Shown in pieces: positions 35,382 through 43,534 of a stretch of DNA of 64,000 nt. Below the pieces are notes generated by a model. It made no database searches. It was not told the origin of the DNA and worked only from the letters and a program-made list of their open reading frames with translations. The DNA comes from JABGQS01 sp963674545 (GTDB lineage Bacteria; Bacillota; Clostridia; Christensenellales; SZUA-584), in NCBI GenBank assembly GCA_963674545.2, contig CAXXFB010000001.1, positions 1,488,001 through 1,552,000 on the forward strand, in the 5' to 3' direction. How positions within the stretch are numbered: position 1 is the stretch's first letter; every line of letters begins with the position of its first letter. The translations under genes and the position numbers were made by a program.

Positions 35382-35858
35382 ATGAAGCTTGCACTAATCG
35401 TATATTCACAGACGGGCAACACAAGAAGCGTTGCCGAGAAGATAAGGAGCCGTCTTATAGGCGACGGACATGTTGCAGATTATATCCCTGTTGAGCACAC
35501 ACCAAAGCAAGACAATAACAATGCTTTAGAAAAAGTTGTTTTCAAAAGTCTGCCCGACATAAGCGACTATGATTTATTCGTATTCGGAGCATACACAGAA
35601 GCTTTCAATCTTTCAAGAGTAATGCAGCAGTTTCTAAAACAGTTGGAACCTTCAGAGAAAAAAGCTGTATGCCTTACTACCCAAGGCCTGATGAAACGCT
35701 GGCTGGGAGGAAACGCTGCCCAGAAAAAGATGAAGAAGCTGCTTGAAGAAAAAGGATATACCGTCATCGGTGGTGCACATGTAAACTGGAATACAGAAGA
35801 AGGCAGAGATGATAGAATAAAAGCTGCTGTGGATGCAGTCTGCGAGTTTGTAAAATAA
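35382..35858 (+). CDS. Flavodoxin-family protein
   Basis: A 158-residue flavodoxin-like protein. The FMN phosphate loop SQTGNTRSVAEKI is at the start, and the second loop reads FGAYTEAFNLSRVM. The ATG at 35382 follows TTGGAG at good spacing and gives MKLALIVYSQTGNT; an earlier TTG is unlikely. It could serve as a low-potential carrier. It is single, between two terminators. Confidence 0.88.
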   Translation: MKLALIVYSQTGNTRSVAEKIRSRLIGDGHVADYIPVEHTPKQDNNNALEKVVFKSLPDISDYDLFVFGAYTEAFNLSRVMQQFLKQLEPSEKKAVCLTTQGLMKRWLGGNAAQKKMKKLLEEKGYTVIGGAHVNWNTEEGRDDRIKAAVDAVCEFVK

Positions 35859-35866
35859 GCGTACAC

Positions 35867-35896
35867 AAAAAGCCCAAGCGCGAGCCCGGGCTTTTT
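35867..35896. terminator. Bidirectional terminator between flavodoxin and folT
   Basis: AAAAAGCCC and GGGCTTTTT form a 9-bp stem between two convergent genes. Confidence 0.88.
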
Positions 35897-35906
35897 AATA
35901 TGCAGT

Positions 35907-36455
35907 TTATGCTTGTTGCTTTCTTTTCTGCTTCAACGCAACAGGCGACAGAGCTTTTAAAAGTGCCCACAGCAAGACTATATAAATCGGCAGCTCTACA
36001 GCAGCGCTGAGAGCCCTTGTCGGCAGCAGTACCATTATAGGCACGCTATAGAAAAACCATATTGCAAGAGTGTTCAGCGCAACGGATACTATTACCTGTG
36101 ATACAGCAACCGTTCCTACAGCTTTCCATATACTGTTGTTCTTGTTTCTAAGATAGAAGAACCCCGCAATCACACCAAAGATTGCCATAGTCACAGAGAA
36201 AATCGGGTTGTATGCCCCCATCTGTGCTCCCATAAAGAAACCGGCTGTATCTGCAACAAACCCTACCAGCGCTCCTGCAAGCGGGCCAAAAAACGCCCCT
36301 GCTATCATTACCGGTATAGGTGTCAGGGATATCTCCACCATCTTAACACCGCCCATCGGCAGTTCGATAGAGAAGAATGCGCTCATCACAGCGCCAATGC
36401 CTGCCAGCAGCGCCAGCATAATCAGTGTTCGCAAATTGAAATATTTTTTTTGCAT
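35907..36455 (-). CDS. folT: ECF transporter S component for folate (FolT)
   Basis: A 182-residue substrate-binding membrane protein of the energy-coupling-factor type, with about six helices. The N-terminal helix and the following MGGVKMVEISLTPIPVMIAG and GPLAGALVGFVADTAGFFMG are typical of FolT. The folate call is strongly supported by a THF riboswitch in its leader. The shared EcfA/A'/T module is not in this window. AGAAGGAGG precedes the ATG and is the target of riboswitch control. Confidence 0.93.
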   Translation of the reverse strand: MQKKYFNLRTLIMLALLAGIGAVMSAFFSIELPMGGVKMVEISLTPIPVMIAGAFFGPLAGALVGFVADTAGFFMGAQMGAYNPIFSVTMAIFGVIAGFFYLRNKNNSIWKAVGTVAVSQVIVSVALNTLAIWFFYSVPIMVLLPTRALSAAVELPIYIVLLWALLKALSPVALKQKRKQQA

Positions 36456-36464
36456 AATAAAAAA

Positions 36465-36553
36465 CCTCCTTCTCTAAATTCGCCTTCCGAAGGCTTAAAG
36501 CGCATCGGAGACGTTCCGGAAATAACAAAGATACGCTTAAGCAGAGAAAAAGG
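36465..36553 (-). promoter_or_regulatory. Shine-Dalgarno sequester hairpin downstream of the THF riboswitch
   Basis: On the minus strand the folT ribosome-binding region AGAGAAGGAGG (36465-36475) can pair over all 11 bases, with two G-T pairs, to CCTTTTTCTCT (36543-36553), which lies just after the riboswitch. This predicts translational control. A separate GCCTTCGGAAGGC hairpin lies between. Confidence 0.6.
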
Positions 36554-36563
36554 TATTTTCCCA

Positions 36564-36663
36564 GCAGCGGACGCAACTTTGTACCGCAGGCCTTTTTAGA
36601 AAGACCTTTCGTCTTTGGGCGACATCCCATCCCAAAGCACTTAACGCACAAAATTTACTCTGC
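36564..36663 (-). promoter_or_regulatory. THF (tetrahydrofolate) riboswitch
   Basis: On the minus strand the leader holds GCGTTAAGTG, then GATGGGATGTCG, a GACGAAAGGTC hairpin, and GGTACAAAGTTGCGTCCGCT, in the order and spacing of the class I THF riboswitch. GCAG at 36663-36660 and CTGC at 36567-36564 can close the P1 stem. It lies directly upstream of folT, its standard target. Confidence 0.93.
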
Positions 36664-36680
36664 ATGTTTTATAGGACTTT

Positions 36681-36709
36681 ATTATAACAAGACTTTACCG
36701 ATATCGCAA
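36681..36709 (-). promoter_or_regulatory. Promoter of folT
   Basis: On the minus strand TTGCGA, exactly 17 bases, TATAAT, with the riboswitch beginning about 18 bases after the -10. Confidence 0.75.
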
Positions 36710-36815
36710 CCGTAATCGTTCATTAAAAGTAACATTTTATAAAATTCATGTTTGTTCCACTCTTCATTTATTTATGTTATAATACAATCGGTATTGGTGA
36801 GGATAGGAGAGACAA

Positions 36816-37670
36816 ATGACCCCACTTTGGCGAAACAGACCACTGATGATAACCATTATCATCGTTATAATATTATTCGTACTGCTTATAATGACTTCCG
36901 GCGAAAACAATATGTCTGGCACGGAAAGCATTATCGGCACTGTTCTTGCGCCCTTTCAACAAGGTCTTTACTCGGCTACAGAAGGCATCGCCGGGTTCTT
37001 TACCCGTGTGTTTGGCAGCGGCGATATAAAGGCAGAGAACTTAGAACTCGAGGCAAAGGTAGCGGAACTTGAAGGCCAGCTTCTTGAATACGAAGAAACA
37101 AAGAAAGAAAATGAGCGCCTGCGAGAGCTTCTGAACTACGCAGAAGAAGCACAAGATATCGAATATGTTACTGCCAAAGTTATAGGCAGGGACCCCGACC
37201 ACTGGTATGACACCTTTCAGATCAATCTTGGTATTGCCGACGGTATTAAAGTTGACATGCCCGTGATAAACGGAGACGGGCTGATAGGCAGAGTAATAGA
37301 AACAGGCGCCACATGGAGCAAAGTCATGCCGATTGTCGATTCCTCAAGCGGCGTTTCGGGCATCGTCGAGCGCACAAGAGACAACGGCATACTTAACGGC
37401 ACTCTTTCGGCAGGTGACGAAAATGCGCTGCTGACCCTTGGCAATCTTCCTCTTGATGCAGACCTTATCCCGGGCGACACGGTTATAACCTCCGGTCTAG
37501 CCGGTGTTTTCCCGAAGGGTATACCCATAGGCGAAGTAACAGAGGTCAGCCAGTCCGGAGATGGTATGCGCAACCAGGCTGTAGTTACACCTTACGCTGA
37601 TTTCTCACATATAGAGGAAGTCCTCGTAATCACTTCGATACCGCTTAGTGCAGAGGAACCGCTCGAATGA
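36816..37670 (+). CDS. mreC: Rod-shape protein MreC
   Basis: A 284-residue cell-shape protein: an N-terminal membrane helix (about 11-27), a coiled coil (about 70-110 with KAENLELEAKVAELEGQLLE), and two beta domains with VIGRDPDHWYDTFQINLG and ITSGLAGVFPKGIPIGEV, both hallmark segments. It organises the elongation complex outside the membrane. A TATAAT lies upstream, with GGAGAG before the ATG. The stop overlaps the mreD start (ATGA). No mreB gene precedes it here. Confidence 0.95.
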   Translation: MTPLWRNRPLMITIIIVIILFVLLIMTSGENNMSGTESIIGTVLAPFQQGLYSATEGIAGFFTRVFGSGDIKAENLELEAKVAELEGQLLEYEETKKENERLRELLNYAEEAQDIEYVTAKVIGRDPDHWYDTFQINLGIADGIKVDMPVINGDGLIGRVIETGATWSKVMPIVDSSSGVSGIVERTRDNGILNGTLSAGDENALLTLGNLPLDADLIPGDTVITSGLAGVFPKGIPIGEVTEVSQSGDGMRNQAVVTPYADFSHIEEVLVITSIPLSAEEPLE

Positions 37671-38188
37671 GATATGTTTTCTTTGCGGCAGTAATCATAG
37701 TCAATCTTATATTCACGGGCACAGTGTTCCCCAACATAAACATCGCTGGCATCTATCCCGATTTAATAATGTGCACAGTCATTTCGATTTCTCTTATCGA
37801 TAAAAGCATGGCAGGTGCTATGGTCGGCCTCGCATCCGGCCTTGTCTTAGACCTCTTTTTCTCAGGAACTATAGGGCTTTATGCGCTGCCGTATTTTATC
37901 GTAGGCGCAGCTGCGTTCTTTATAGCGAAGAATTTAAGATATATCGACAGGTTTCTGCTGCCCATATCCTTCGTTATCGGCGGATATTTTATTAAAGAGA
38001 TAATATCCTCTCTCCTTGTCTATCTGCTTGGTGTCCAGTTCTCTTTTATACACATGTTCGTAAGGTTCATGCTTCCGCAGGCCTTTGAGACGGGGCTGCT
38101 GATGCTCCTCATCCATCTGCTTTTCTTAAGGATATTCCGCTCAAGCTCTATGAAAATGAAAAACAGCGACGACTTTAAGCACCTCTAA
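37667..38188 (+). CDS. mreD: Rod-shape protein MreD
   Basis: A 173-residue membrane protein with about five helices. IYPDLIMCTVISISLI and GLASGLVLDLFFSGTIGLYAL carry the MreD pattern, where the acidic residue in the second helix is conserved. Translationally coupled to mreC by a four-base overlap. The usual third partner, a class B PBP, is absent; an acetyltransferase follows instead. Confidence 0.92.
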   Translation: MRYVFFAAVIIVNLIFTGTVFPNINIAGIYPDLIMCTVISISLIDKSMAGAMVGLASGLVLDLFFSGTIGLYALPYFIVGAAAFFIAKNLRYIDRFLLPISFVIGGYFIKEIISSLLVYLLGVQFSFIHMFVRFMLPQAFETGLLMLLIHLLFLRIFRSSSMKMKNSDDFKHL

Positions 38189-38207
38189 AAATCTCTAATC
38201 CCAAACT

Positions 38208-38225
38208 TTTTGCCGATCGGCAAAA
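38208..38225. promoter_or_regulatory. Perfect 18-base palindrome
   Basis: TTTTGCCGATCGGCAAAA is fully self-complementary. It has no T-run on either side, so it looks more like an operator than a terminator. It lies between mreD and the next gene. Confidence 0.5.
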
Positions 38226-38367
38226 CATCTACAATATTAAAAAAAGTATACAAGAATATTTTGTTTCTTTGACAATTTATTATATTAGTTTGTGCAAACC
38301 GGTTTTTTATATACTTAGAACATCTTATTTGTTATAATACGCATTATATATTAACAGAGGTGCCGAT

Positions 38368-39495
38368 ATGGTTGAGATCAAAGAGATATCATCTAAGAAG
38401 GATTTAAAAGCATTCATCAACTTCCCGGACAAACTTTATAAAGGCGTCAAATATTTCGTGCCGGAGCTTAAAAGCGAAGAAATGTCTATGTTTTCGCCCG
38501 AAACGAATTTCTCATATGAGTATACCGATGTGAAAGTATTCCTGTGTTACAAAGACGGAGAGATAGCCGGAAGAGTAGCCGCACTTGTCAATAACAGAGC
38601 AAACGAGCTTTGGAACCAAAAACGAATAAGGTTTTCAAGGATAGACTTTATTGACGACCTGGAAGTATCAGGCGCACTCTTTGGCGCAGTTGAAGACTGG
38701 GCAAAACAGCTTGGCCTCAGTGAAGTTCAGGGGCCTCTCGGGTTTACCGACTTAGATAAGGAAGGACTGCTTATAGAAGGCTTTGACCGTATCGGCACGT
38801 CCGTAACCATATATAACTATCCATATTATCCGAAGCACTTTGAAGCGCATGGCTATGGCAAAGACACAGACTGGATAGAATACCGTATCAATGTTCCTGA
38901 TAAAGGCGACACCCGGACAGAGCGTATCAGCAAACTTGCAAAGAAAGTCATGGAGCGCTCTAATATACGTTTTTTTGACATTAAGAGGATAAAAGATGCA
39001 GCTCCGATAGTTATCCAGCTTTTCGATCTGTTAAGCGAGTGTTATAAAGACCTTTACGGAGTGGTGCCATATACAGATAAAATCGCTAATGACTATCTGC
39101 GGCGTTTCCAGCCACTGCTGAACCCGGATTACGCCAAGTTCATTGTTGATGAAGATGACAAGCTAGTAGGATTCGGGCTTGCAGCTCCTTCGCTCTCCAG
39201 AGCATTCCAGAAATCAAGAGGCAGAATGCTGCCGTTTGGGTGGGCTCATCTTCTTTGGGCTGTGAAATTTCCAAAAGAGCTAGACCTCTATCTGGTCGCA
39301 GTGCATCCTGACTATCAGAAAGCTGGTCTTGCAGCGCTGCTTATGAACGAAATAACTGCCGCAGCCATCAAGAATGGTATAAAAGTGGCAGAATCTTCGC
39401 CGGAACTTGAAGACAACCGTAAGGTGCAGGACTTCTGGAAGAACTATGATAAAGAGCAGCACAAGAGAAGACGCTGCTATGTGAAAACACTATAG
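38368..39495 (+). CDS. YghO-like GNAT-fold protein
   Basis: A 375-residue protein of a large GNAT-related group. The start MVEIKEISSKKDLKAFINFPDKLYK and the segment QGPLGFTDLDKEGLLIEGFD are diagnostic. The C-terminal acetyl-CoA-binding part reads LYLVAVHPDYQKAGLAALLMNE. No substrate is known. AGAGG precedes the ATG, and TATAAT lies 30 bases further upstream, after the palindrome. Confidence 0.82.
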   Translation: MVEIKEISSKKDLKAFINFPDKLYKGVKYFVPELKSEEMSMFSPETNFSYEYTDVKVFLCYKDGEIAGRVAALVNNRANELWNQKRIRFSRIDFIDDLEVSGALFGAVEDWAKQLGLSEVQGPLGFTDLDKEGLLIEGFDRIGTSVTIYNYPYYPKHFEAHGYGKDTDWIEYRINVPDKGDTRTERISKLAKKVMERSNIRFFDIKRIKDAAPIVIQLFDLLSECYKDLYGVVPYTDKIANDYLRRFQPLLNPDYAKFIVDEDDKLVGFGLAAPSLSRAFQKSRGRMLPFGWAHLLWAVKFPKELDLYLVAVHPDYQKAGLAALLMNEITAAAIKNGIKVAESSPELEDNRKVQDFWKNYDKEQHKRRRCYVKTL

Positions 39496-39507
39496 ATTTA
39501 GCAATAT

Positions 39508-39534
39508 AAAAGGCACGCCAAGGCGTGCCTTTTT
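39508..39534. terminator. Bidirectional intrinsic terminator
   Basis: AAAAGGCACGCC and GGCGTGCCTTTT form a 12-bp perfect stem, between two convergent genes. Confidence 0.92.
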
Positions 39535-39546
39535 AAATAACGTTAC

Positions 39547-41775
39547 TTATTTCTCCATTCTGTATTTCACTATCCGTTCAAGCTCCCTCGTTGCGGAACG
39601 GATGTCTTTGAACACAGGCACTCCTGCCTGCTCCATCACCCTTACGAACTTGTCAAACTGGCTGCCGGCATTGACCGATACTACCATCGGTTTGTCGTAT
39701 TTGTTGAATATCTCTATGATCCTCATGGCTATTGCGCCTTTATTCTCACATACGTCATCCGTTGTCTGAAGGTTGTCTACGTGCGGTATTATCGCTGCAA
39801 AAACGCAGTCTACATTATCGTCTTCAAGCTGGGCTATTATGAACTGCGCAAAAAGTTCGTCATCCGTCATCGGCGTGACGTCCAGAAAAGGCGCAGGCAC
39901 ATTAACAAGCCCGTGCGTGTTTAGCTCATAGAGCTTTTTCTCTGTTGCCTGTGAATACTTTGCCGGAACAAGAAAGCCTAGATTGTCTGCACCGGCGGTG
40001 CTGTCAAAGCCTGCATTCACTACCCCGGCAACTCTGTTGCCCCTCACCTTTTTCTTCCACAGCAGTGAGAACGCACGTATAGTATCATAGAACCCGTCTA
40101 TCTCTTCTATCAGCACTACGCCGGCCTGGCTACATGCGGCTTTGAACACCTCGTAGCTGCCGCTCATGGCCGCTGTATGGGAAGCCGCCGCTTTAGCGCC
40201 CGCTTGTGTCCTGCCGGACTTGAATACTATCACGGGTTTGGCAGAAGCTTTGGCAAGATCGAAGAACTGCCGTCCTTCACCGCGGGACAGTCCTTCCATA
40301 TACATAGCCATCACGTCAACGTCTTTCTCGTTCTCGAAATATGCCATAAGTTCCGGTATGCCTACATCGCTTCTGTTGCCAAACGAAACTATCGCACGGA
40401 AAAGCCCGTAGCTGTGAAGGTTGTCAAGACAGGTTATAGCCATTGCTCCGCTCTGCGAGAAAAGCGCTGTGTTGCTGCGCTCACCCCAGCTGATAGGCAT
40501 TCTTTCGGAATCTATGAAAAGCGTGTCCACTCCTTCACCTCTTTTGCCCGGCGAATGAAAAACGCCCATACAGTTTGGCCCGACCAGCCTTACTCCCGGT
40601 TTGATTTCTTTTTTGAGTTTCTCCTGAAACTCAGCATACTTGATATCGGAAGGTATACCTGAAATGAGTATGATGCACTTGTTTTCTTCTACTTCACCTG
40701 CAAATCCAAGAAGGTATTTTGCAGGTGCTGTGTAGACATACAGGTCTATGTTGACCGGTATATCCGCAATACTCTTATAAAGCGGATAATCCATTCCGTT
40801 TATATTAGTAGTACCTCCTTTTGGATTAACAAGATAGATATCCTTGCGCTCCATATCAAGCATAAGCTTTGCAATGTCTTTACCCATAGAATATTTATCC
40901 GGCTGGGAAGTGACACCAACGACTGCTATTCCTTTTGGTTTGAAAAAGCCGCCAAGACCTTTTGCGTCCGCTTTCTCTATGCGCTCTCCCTCTTCCGCTT
41001 TTGCAAAATCTGCATAGCCGTCTACTACGACGAACCTGTCGTCTTTCGTGAAAACGACCGGGTTGATATCCAAAGCTTTTATATGGTAGTTTGTCTTAAC
41101 CGGTGAAACAAACGAGTAAGTTTCCATAAGGTCAGATATCTTTAAAAGGTTCTGTGCTATCATGTCGGTATATTCCGGATGGCCTATATCTTTGAATTTG
41201 TGACGTATTAGTATACCTTCCATAGAACGAAACGCTTCTTCGTCGGAAAGCGGTGAAAGATATAGATTAGCCGGATCATAATACTTTGCAAAGAATTCAG
41301 CGTCGTCTCCACCCTTGCTCAACGTAAGTACAGGCCCAAACGCCATATCCTCTCTGCCTCCGAACATTATCTCGAACCCCAGACCCTGGTTGAACGGTAC
41401 AAAAGCAACAATTACGAATCCGTCAATGTGCGGCTTGTTTGAATCATCAAAATGTGAATCTATCTCATGTTTCATTGCAGACATCACATAGCGGACATAC
41501 AATGGGTCTGTGGTGCTGAGAACCTTAACGCCGCCGTACTTCTGTTTGTGTACAAGGTCTCTTGAAACGACTTTCAACACCATTTTTCCGCCGAATTTCT
41601 TCATCATCTCATCGTCGACCTGCTTGTCATCCTTGACGAAAATACACTCCGGCGTTTCCAGACCGATAAGACCAAGCACCCTATAAACTTCATGCTCGAA
41701 AAGCATTGTCCTTGAATCTTCGTCGGCTCCTTTAAAAATCTCGTTGATCTTTTTTATAACTTGAGAGCTGAGCAT
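39547..41775 (-). CDS. ADP-forming acyl-CoA synthetase, inverted domain order
   Basis: A 742-residue fused enzyme that interconverts acyl-CoA plus ADP plus Pi with acid plus ATP, making ATP by substrate-level phosphorylation. The ATP-grasp (beta-type) domain comes first (1 to about 250, with GGKMVLKVVSRDLVHKQKYGG). The CoA-binding domain follows (FFKPKGIAVVGVTSQPDKYSMG), then the ligase domain. The phospho-accepting His is retained in AAASHTAAMSGS. The commonest fused form has the alpha part first, so the order here is reversed. Together with paaK-iorA it could serve aryl-acetate production, but that link is inference. Confidence 0.88.
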   Translation of the reverse strand: MLSSQVIKKINEIFKGADEDSRTMLFEHEVYRVLGLIGLETPECIFVKDDKQVDDEMMKKFGGKMVLKVVSRDLVHKQKYGGVKVLSTTDPLYVRYVMSAMKHEIDSHFDDSNKPHIDGFVIVAFVPFNQGLGFEIMFGGREDMAFGPVLTLSKGGDDAEFFAKYYDPANLYLSPLSDEEAFRSMEGILIRHKFKDIGHPEYTDMIAQNLLKISDLMETYSFVSPVKTNYHIKALDINPVVFTKDDRFVVVDGYADFAKAEEGERIEKADAKGLGGFFKPKGIAVVGVTSQPDKYSMGKDIAKLMLDMERKDIYLVNPKGGTTNINGMDYPLYKSIADIPVNIDLYVYTAPAKYLLGFAGEVEENKCIILISGIPSDIKYAEFQEKLKKEIKPGVRLVGPNCMGVFHSPGKRGEGVDTLFIDSERMPISWGERSNTALFSQSGAMAITCLDNLHSYGLFRAIVSFGNRSDVGIPELMAYFENEKDVDVMAMYMEGLSRGEGRQFFDLAKASAKPVIVFKSGRTQAGAKAAASHTAAMSGSYEVFKAACSQAGVVLIEEIDGFYDTIRAFSLLWKKKVRGNRVAGVVNAGFDSTAGADNLGFLVPAKYSQATEKKLYELNTHGLVNVPAPFLDVTPMTDDELFAQFIIAQLEDDNVDCVFAAIIPHVDNLQTTDDVCENKGAIAMRIIEIFNKYDKPMVVSVNAGSQFDKFVRVMEQAGVPVFKDIRSATRELERIVKYRMEK

Positions 41776-41973
41776 GGCGGCAATATACCTCCGTATATCA
41801 AATTTTAAAATGAATTATTTGTTTCTGTTTACATTATACTTTAGCAGGGCAGTATAAATCAAATGAATGTGCTGCAGCGAAGCTTGAAATGCTTTTCTTT
41901 TTAGGCAAATCAAAAGACCCTTATTACCTAAGAGCCTTCTGACTGATTTGATTAAATATTTGAGTACAGAAAC

Positions 41974-42666
41974 CTATGCTTCATCTCCCGGAGCTTCATC
42001 TTCCGGAAATTCCCCTTCACCGGGCTCCTGAACAGGAGCTTCTACTCCAAGTACCGGGCACAGCTCGTTCATTATCTCGACTATCTGAAGCCTTATCGCT
42101 ATCCTTGCTTCCTGATTCACGATAATCGCACTGAGAGCCGCATTGCCAGCTTCAACGTCCGAAACTTTCTTTGCTTCTATATACGTCTTCCACAATTCAT
42201 GGATGCCGTCTTTTAACCCCTTCATATCGCTCTTTAATTCTTTTATCTGAGCGATCTTTTCTTTTATTAATGCAATTGTTGCTTCATCAAGCACCCCGCC
42301 TTGTTCAATAATACCTTCGATATAGGCGTCTATGCATTCACCAAGCATATCCTGCTGGTCTCCAAGCGCTCCCCATTCTTCCTGGTTAGCATGGATCTCG
42401 TCGATAAGCGGGCGTGTCTCTTCTTTGAAAAGTGCCTTAGCATCACGCTTTTCGTTTGGCTTTTTCGGCCCGTCCTGCTCATCTTCTTCGTCGTCCGGCT
42501 CTTCGAGATCTCCCGGGTCCTCACCGTCTCCCGGGTCTCCCATAGCTGGTTCATAAACATCCGGTTCATCTTTTGGCTTCTTAGCCGGTTTGTCGGCAAG
42601 TGCTGTAGTCATGAACAGCGATAGAACCATCGCCAGCACAACAATTACTGTTAAAAATCTCTTCAT
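41974..42666 (-). CDS. Secreted acidic protein
   Basis: A 230-residue exported protein. The signal peptide MKRFLTVIVVLAMVLSLFMT ends near ALA (25), with no lipobox. A strongly acidic, Pro-rich stretch (about 31-72, with DPGDGEDPGDLEEPDDEEDE) is followed by a helical domain (80-205) and a second short acidic tail. No family recognised. The acidic segments could bind Ca2+. GGAAGGGGAG precedes the ATG. Confidence 0.7.
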   Translation of the reverse strand: MKRFLTVIVVLAMVLSLFMTTALADKPAKKPKDEPDVYEPAMGDPGDGEDPGDLEEPDDEEDEQDGPKKPNEKRDAKALFKEETRPLIDEIHANQEEWGALGDQQDMLGECIDAYIEGIIEQGGVLDEATIALIKEKIAQIKELKSDMKGLKDGIHELWKTYIEAKKVSDVEAGNAALSAIIVNQEARIAIRLQIVEIMNELCPVLGVEAPVQEPGEGEFPEDEAPGDEA

Positions 42667-42997
42667 AACATCTCCCCTTCCCTGTTGGATTTGCAGACAC
42701 TAGCGAGCTCTTACCTAAGCATTCCGAGCATAGGAAAAGATTTGTGCATCAAAAGTATCTAATAAAAATGTATAATTACACTTATTGATAATATACCCTT
42801 TCTAATATCCTTCTAAACAACTTTTTGCGAATTTTTTTATTTTTTTGTTTCAAATACGTTAAACTAGGGTACTAATTCTTTTTTATGGAAATTTATATGC
42901 AGAATAAGGAACTTAATGCTTTTTTATGGAATTTAATATAGCCTATATGCGAAAAAGCACATAGTTTGTTGAGAGATGTTTACAAAGAGAATCTGCC
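42667..42997. other. Intergenic stretch without a gene
   Basis: AT-rich. A direct repeat CTTTTTTATGGAA occurs at about 42878 and again at 42919, 41 bases apart. It should also hold the promoter of the acidic protein gene. No gene seen. Confidence 0.6.
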
Positions 42998-43279
42998 TTA
43001 CGGCCCAAGTTCAACTTCAAGGTTTGGCGGCAGCTCTTCTTCTTCGATCTTCTTATAATTTTCCGGTACAATCTCGTTCCTGAAATGTTCAAAGATAGAA
43101 TCGTGTATATAATACACCTGATCATACCCCAGAGTATACGAACCCGAGTAGACAAGAACTTTGTTTGTTTTGTATGTTGAGAATTTGGGCAGCAGTTCCG
43201 GGGATTCCTTGATCTCTTCGATTTCAGATGCGATTTTTATGAATGCACCGCTAGAAAGTTTAACTTTATAATAACTCAT
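42998..43279 (-). CDS. Hypothetical protein, 93 residues
   Basis: Begins MSYYKVKLSSGAFIKIASEI; GGGAGGG lies six bases before this ATG, so a longer reading from 43327 is unlikely. The protein is small, soluble, predicted mostly beta in the first half, with an acidic tail. No family recognised. A long hairpin terminator lies upstream at 43437. Confidence 0.6.
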   Translation of the reverse strand: MSYYKVKLSSGAFIKIASEIEEIKESPELLPKFSTYKTNKVLVYSGSYTLGYDQVYYIHDSIFEHFRNEIVPENYKKIEEEELPPNLEVELGP

Positions 43280-43436
43280 TTCAAACCCTCCCTGTTTTAT
43301 TATACTACTATGAGATAAGTTTTTCAAAAACAGGAGAATGTAATGATATCATTTTTAAATAAATTTCTTTCGCTTTGCCTGCCATACTCTAATAATAGTG
43401 CTGCTCCGCTCCGTTATATTATTGTTGTATAAAATA

Positions 43437-43475
43437 AAACTCCGCATAGTATTATGATTATACTGTACGGAGTTT
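43437..43475. terminator. Long hairpin, bidirectional terminator
   Basis: AAACTCCG and CGGAGTTT, extended by ATAGTAT/ATACTGT, form a near-perfect stem with a short loop. T-rich sequence flanks both sides. It lies downstream of the sterol reductase gene. Confidence 0.75.
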
Positions 43476-43534
43476 CTTATTTTTTAGTATATAATCATTA
43501 CTCTTAAGCTCCTGCGCTGCTTTGTTCCCCGTGC

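Noticed and set aside
42878..42940. Two copies of CTTTTTTATGGAA as a possible CRISPR or attachment site
   Set aside because: Only two copies, low complexity, and no spacer or integrase next to them.
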